Assembly (NCBI RefSeq): GCF_003340555.1
Contig: NZ_QPLJ01000007.1
Span: 1-64,000 of the forward strand
DNA: 64,000 nucleotides
Direction of reading: 5' to 3'
Source: Jannaschia formosa
Lineage (GTDB): Bacteria > Pseudomonadota > Alphaproteobacteria > Rhodobacterales > Rhodobacteraceae
Shown: piece by piece, positions 60,930 to 64,000 of the stretch
Position numbering within the stretch: the stretch's first letter is position 1
Layout: each line of letters opens with the position of its first letter
Program-made: the position numbers and the translations under genes
The notes under the pieces: model-generated
What the model saw: the letters and a program-made list of their open reading frames with translations, nothing else
The model's database searches: none
Told to the model about the DNA's origin: nothing

Positions 60930-63406
60930 GTCAGCCAGCCCGGCAGCCAGATCGCCACAAGGCCGATCACCGTCACCGCGGCCGCGTGGTCGGTCCAGAG
61001 GCGCAGCACGTGGACGGGTCCGGACCGCGCCGCCGATAGGCGCGCGCGCAGCGCCGCCGCCAGGACGACCAGGCTCATCAGGCCCGGGACGCCCGCGTGC
61101 AGGATGGCGTGCCCGGCCAGGACCCAGGCCACGGCGTCATAGGCATGCGCGTCGTGGGACGTGCCGGCCATCACGGTGACCGCGGCGGCGACGAGCGCCC
61201 CGCACCCCGCCGTCACGGCGCCTAGGGGCACCAAGGGAAGCCGGCCGCGCCGCAGCCTCCGTTGGGCCAGGCGAATGCCGAGGCAGGCGAGCAGCGAGCC
61301 GATACCGGCCAGTGCCGGGCTCGCCCATCCGGAGTGAAGGTAGCTCGGCGGCGGCCAGTTCGGCGCGACGGTCCAGAGGAAAGCGTATCCGAAGAGCAGC
61401 GAGCCGAAGAGCGTGAGGCTGGTCCCGATCAGGAACAGGGAGCCCCACCAGCCTGGCGGATCGGCGGAATCCGAGGCCAGCGGCAGCCGGAGCCCGTGCC
61501 CCACCGCCTGCGGCCCGGCGTCCGCGTCGGTGCCCAGGCACCAGACCCAGCGTATGGCCATCGCCGCGACCACGAGCGCGGCCAGCGGTACGAGCCAGTA
61601 GGTCTTGAGCAGGAGGCCGAGGAAGATCCCCCCCGTCGCCGCCGACATCGCGATCGGCAGCGCCGTGTTCCCCGGAAGGACCACGACCTGGACGGGCCGT
61701 CCGCTCGCCACGTCGACCGCGAGGATCTCCCGCCGGCCTCGCTCGGCACCGGCGAGGTAGCCCTCGCCACGCGCGATGCGGACCGGCAGGTCCGGGTCGG
61801 CCCAGAGCGGATCGCGGTCGGCCACCTCGGGCAGGCTGGCGAAGTTGTAGGCGGCGGGCGGCGTCGGCATGGCCCATTCGAGCGTGCCGGCCCCCCAGGG
61901 ATTCCGTGTTCCGCGGGCGGCGATCAGCGCGTTGACGAGGACGTCGAGGATCACCAGCGCGAAGCCGATCGCAAGGACGAAGCTGCCGATCGAGGCGACG
62001 AGGTTGAGGAGGCTCCAGGCGTCGTCCGGCCCGAAGGTGAAGGTCCGCCGCCGCTGGCCCAGCAGCCCGGCCCAGTGAACCGCGAGAAACGTGACGTGGA
62101 ACGAGACCGCGACCAGCCAGAAGGCGATCTCGCCGATGCGGAAGAAGCGCCGCCGCCCCGTCAGGTGCGGCAGCCAGTAGTAGAGCCCCGCAAGCATCGG
62201 AAAGACGAAGCCCCCGACCAGGACGTAATGCAGGTGCGCCACGATGAAGTGGGTGTCGTGGACCTGCCAGTCGAAGGGGACGACCGCGACCATGACGCCC
62301 GTCAGCCCGCCGATGACGAAGGTGGCGAAGAAGGATAGCAGCCACAGCATCGGCAGGCGCAGCGCCGGCCGGCCCTTCCAGAGCGTGCCGATCCAGGCGA
62401 AGATCTGCACTGCCGTGGGCACCGCGACCAGCGTCGATGCGGCCGAGAAGAAGGCCAGTCCCATATGGGGAATGCCGGTGGTGAACATGTGGTGCACCCA
62501 GAGCCCGAAGCTCAGCACCCCCAGCGACACAGCGGCCGCCACGATCCAGCCGTAGCCCAGAAGCGTCGTGCGCGCGAGCACGGGCAGGACGGTCGAGACG
62601 ATGCCCGCCGCGGGCAGGAAGATGATGTAGACCTCGGGGTGCCCGAACAGCCAGAAGAGGTGCTGCCAGAGCAGGCTGTCGCCGCCTTCCGCGACCTGGA
62701 AGAAGGGCATGCCGAAGGCGCGCTCGAGCTCCAGCAGGATCGAGCCGAGGATGAGCGGCGGAAATCCCGTCAGGATCATCACCGCCGTGACCAGCGCGTA
62801 CCACCCGAAGATCGGCATCCGGTCGAGCGACATGCCCGGCGCGCGGCAGCGCAGCACCGTCACCGTGATCTCGACCGCGGCGCAGATGGCCGAGATCTCG
62901 ACGAAGGTGATCCCGATCAGCCAGAAATCCGTGTTGATCCCGGGCGCGTAGATCGGGCCGGTGAGGGGCGGGTACATGAACCAGCCGCCATCCGGCGCGA
63001 TCCCGGCCAGCAGCGCGAAGATCAGCATCGCGCCCCCGAAGGCGTAGCACCAGAAGCCGTAGGCGGTGAGGCGCGGGAAGGCGAGGTCGCGCGAGCCCAG
63101 AAGCTTCGGCAGCAGGTAGACCGCGACCCCCTCGAAGAGCGGGATCGCGAACAGGAACATCATGATGGTGCCATGCATCGTGAAGACCTGCGCATAGACC
63201 TCCGGCCCCATGAAGGCCGAGCGCGGCGAGGCGAGCTGCGCGCGGATCAGCATGGCGAGGATGCCGCCGATCACGAAGTAGAGGGCCGCGACGAACAGGA
63301 ACATGCGGCCCAGATCCGTATGGTTCACGGTCGTCAGCCAGCCGCGCCAGCCCGGCTCGGAGGCCCAGACCCGCCCGAGCGCCTTGTGCAGGCGGATTGC
63401 GCTCAT
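60926..63406 (-). CDS. Heme-copper oxidase subunit I fused to subunit III
   Basis: The 826-residue protein starts at ATG 63406. Residues about 1-530 are subunit I: VFTMHGTIMMF (low-spin heme His), GHPEVYIIFLP with the cross-linked His-Tyr pair, WVHHMFTTG (CuB histidines) and HDTHFIVAHLHYVLVGG (heme histidines). Residues about 610-826 form a subunit-III-like bundle of helices (GWWGSLFLIGTSLTLFGSLL). The oxidase reduces oxygen to water and pumps protons. Fusion of I and III is known in several lineages. It overlaps the preceding subunit II gene (ATGA). Confidence 0.9.
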   Translation of the reverse strand: MSAIRLHKALGRVWASEPGWRGWLTTVNHTDLGRMFLFVAALYFVIGGILAMLIRAQLASPRSAFMGPEVYAQVFTMHGTIMMFLFAIPLFEGVAVYLLPKLLGSRDLAFPRLTAYGFWCYAFGGAMLIFALLAGIAPDGGWFMYPPLTGPIYAPGINTDFWLIGITFVEISAICAAVEITVTVLRCRAPGMSLDRMPIFGWYALVTAVMILTGFPPLILGSILLELERAFGMPFFQVAEGGDSLLWQHLFWLFGHPEVYIIFLPAAGIVSTVLPVLARTTLLGYGWIVAAAVSLGVLSFGLWVHHMFTTGIPHMGLAFFSAASTLVAVPTAVQIFAWIGTLWKGRPALRLPMLWLLSFFATFVIGGLTGVMVAVVPFDWQVHDTHFIVAHLHYVLVGGFVFPMLAGLYYWLPHLTGRRRFFRIGEIAFWLVAVSFHVTFLAVHWAGLLGQRRRTFTFGPDDAWSLLNLVASIGSFVLAIGFALVILDVLVNALIAARGTRNPWGAGTLEWAMPTPPAAYNFASLPEVADRDPLWADPDLPVRIARGEGYLAGAERGRREILAVDVASGRPVQVVVLPGNTALPIAMSAATGGIFLGLLLKTYWLVPLAALVVAAMAIRWVWCLGTDADAGPQAVGHGLRLPLASDSADPPGWWGSLFLIGTSLTLFGSLLFGYAFLWTVAPNWPPPSYLHSGWASPALAGIGSLLACLGIRLAQRRLRRGRLPLVPLGAVTAGCGALVAAAVTVMAGTSHDAHAYDAVAWVLAGHAILHAGVPGLMSLVVLAAALRARLSAARSGPVHVLRLWTDHAAAVTVIGLVAIWLPGWLT

Positions 63407-64000
63407 GTCGGCGCGTCCGCCAGGAAGGCCCGCCATGCCTCGGGATCGTGGGCCCTCACGATGAAGCCGTGCCCCAGATAGCCCGGCCCGTTATATTCCG
63501 AGCTCGCCCCCGCATAGTCGCCCGGCGCCCAGGCCTCGAGGCGCAACACGTTCACATGGCCGGGAATGGCGTCGATCTTGCCGGCCAGGCGCGGCGCCCA
63601 GAAGCTGTGGATCACGTCCTCCGTGGTGATCCGGACGTCCACGGGACGGCCGGCAGGGATGTGCAGAACGCCACGGGTCACGCGGCCCGGCGCGTCGTCG
63701 TAGGTGAACCGCCAATCCCACTGCCGCGCCACCGCGCCGACGCCGACCACCTCGGGCGCGGGCCGGGGCAGCAGCCGCTCCCCCACCCAGAGCGCGGAGG
63801 CGAGCAGCGCCGCCAGGACGGTCAGCGGGAAGCCCAGCCCGAGCCCGAGGATCCAGACGCGCTCGCGCCTCGCCCCGGCTCCGGCCTCGGCCCCGCTTTC
63901 GCGGAAGGCCAGCAGCAGGAGCGCCATGACGAGGACGAAGATGGCGCCGCCCCCCGCGAGCATGATCCACCAGAGACGGGCGATCGTCTCCGCCGCCGGA
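63403..64000 (-). CDS. Heme-copper oxidase subunit II lacking CuA ligands (quinol-oxidase-like), truncated at window end
   Basis: About 198 residues are visible; the frame continues past 64000. Two helices (MLAGGGAIFVLVMALLLLAF and WILGLGLGFPLTVLAALLAS) precede a cupredoxin domain (VARQWDWRFTYDD, DVIHSFWAPRLAGKID). Where cytochrome c oxidases have the CuA motif CxExCGxxHxxM, this protein reads GASSEYNGPGYLGH, with both cysteines and the ligand His and Met replaced. CyoA-type quinol oxidases have a similar SxxYxGPGF pattern. The complex therefore probably takes electrons from quinol. Confidence 0.88.
   Translation of the reverse strand, partial: PAAETIARLWWIMLAGGGAIFVLVMALLLLAFRESGAEAGAGARRERVWILGLGLGFPLTVLAALLASALWVGERLLPRPAPEVVGVGAVARQWDWRFTYDDAPGRVTRGVLHIPAGRPVDVRITTEDVIHSFWAPRLAGKIDAIPGHVNVLRLEAWAPGDYAGASSEYNGPGYLGHGFIVRAHDPEAWRAFLADAPT

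Overview
The window is a GC-rich (about 70%) stretch of an alphaproteobacterial chromosome. Two TRAP transporters, ugp- and dpp-type ABC transporters, a fused allantoinase/OHCU decarboxylase, an FYDLN-acid protein and codon usage heavily biased to G/C in third position all point to Rhodobacteraceae (Roseobacter/Rhodobacter group). This placement is an inference from gene content; no marker gene was compared.

Layout. Bases 1-3600 look like the edge of a mobile or genomic island: a membrane sensor cut by the window start, a doubtful small ORF and a TniQ-family protein, ending at a tRNA-Arg(CCT) whose 3' end faces the island. Bases 3.7-10.6 kb hold a secreted RTX-type protein, a LacI regulator and a three-gene set probably acting on surface glycans (sulfotransferase, GSCFA protein, methyltransferase-glycosyltransferase fusion). 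Bases 11.3-20 kb hold a GMC oxidoreductase divergent from a TRAP-IclR-ureide catabolism cluster that ends in two tandem Lin0512-family proteins. Bases 20-28.7 kb hold an oligopeptide-type ABC system with two paralogous binding proteins, interrupted by a ccdAB-like toxin-antitoxin pair on the opposite strand. Bases 29-40 kb hold the most interesting unit: a ROK-controlled ugp-type sugar ABC transporter with an argininosuccinate-lyase-like enzyme, a PfkB kinase, a 740-residue PIG-L deacetylase and a DMT exporter. Bases 40-45 kb encode an RND pump, its adaptor and a DUF1285 protein. Bases 45.4-52.1 kb are a MoxR/DUF58/DUF4159 membrane operon. Bases 52.3-56.6 kb are a second TRAP system and a serine/threonine dehydratase-like enzyme. 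Bases 56.7-60.3 kb hold two paralogous membrane TerB-like proteins, GntR, a YgjP-type metalloprotease, an FYDLN protein and tRNA-Ala(GGC). Bases 60.6-64 kb hold a heme-copper oxidase operon whose subunit II lacks the CuA ligands and so resembles a quinol oxidase.

How they work together. Most of the window is scavenging: five periplasmic binding proteins feed four importers, each beside its own catabolic genes and a LacI, IclR or ROK regulator. Strong hairpins lie just 3' of four of the five binding-protein genes, which would favour accumulation of the binding-protein mRNA. Paired palindromes and a CCGGAGTATTT-type intergenic repeat recur at operon ends. The best candidate for an undescribed system is the lyase/kinase/deacetylase/ugp/ROK cluster (29.0-40.0 kb). 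Secondary candidates are the Lin0512 pair, the CuA-less oxidase with a fused I+III subunit, and the glycan-modifying fusion cluster.
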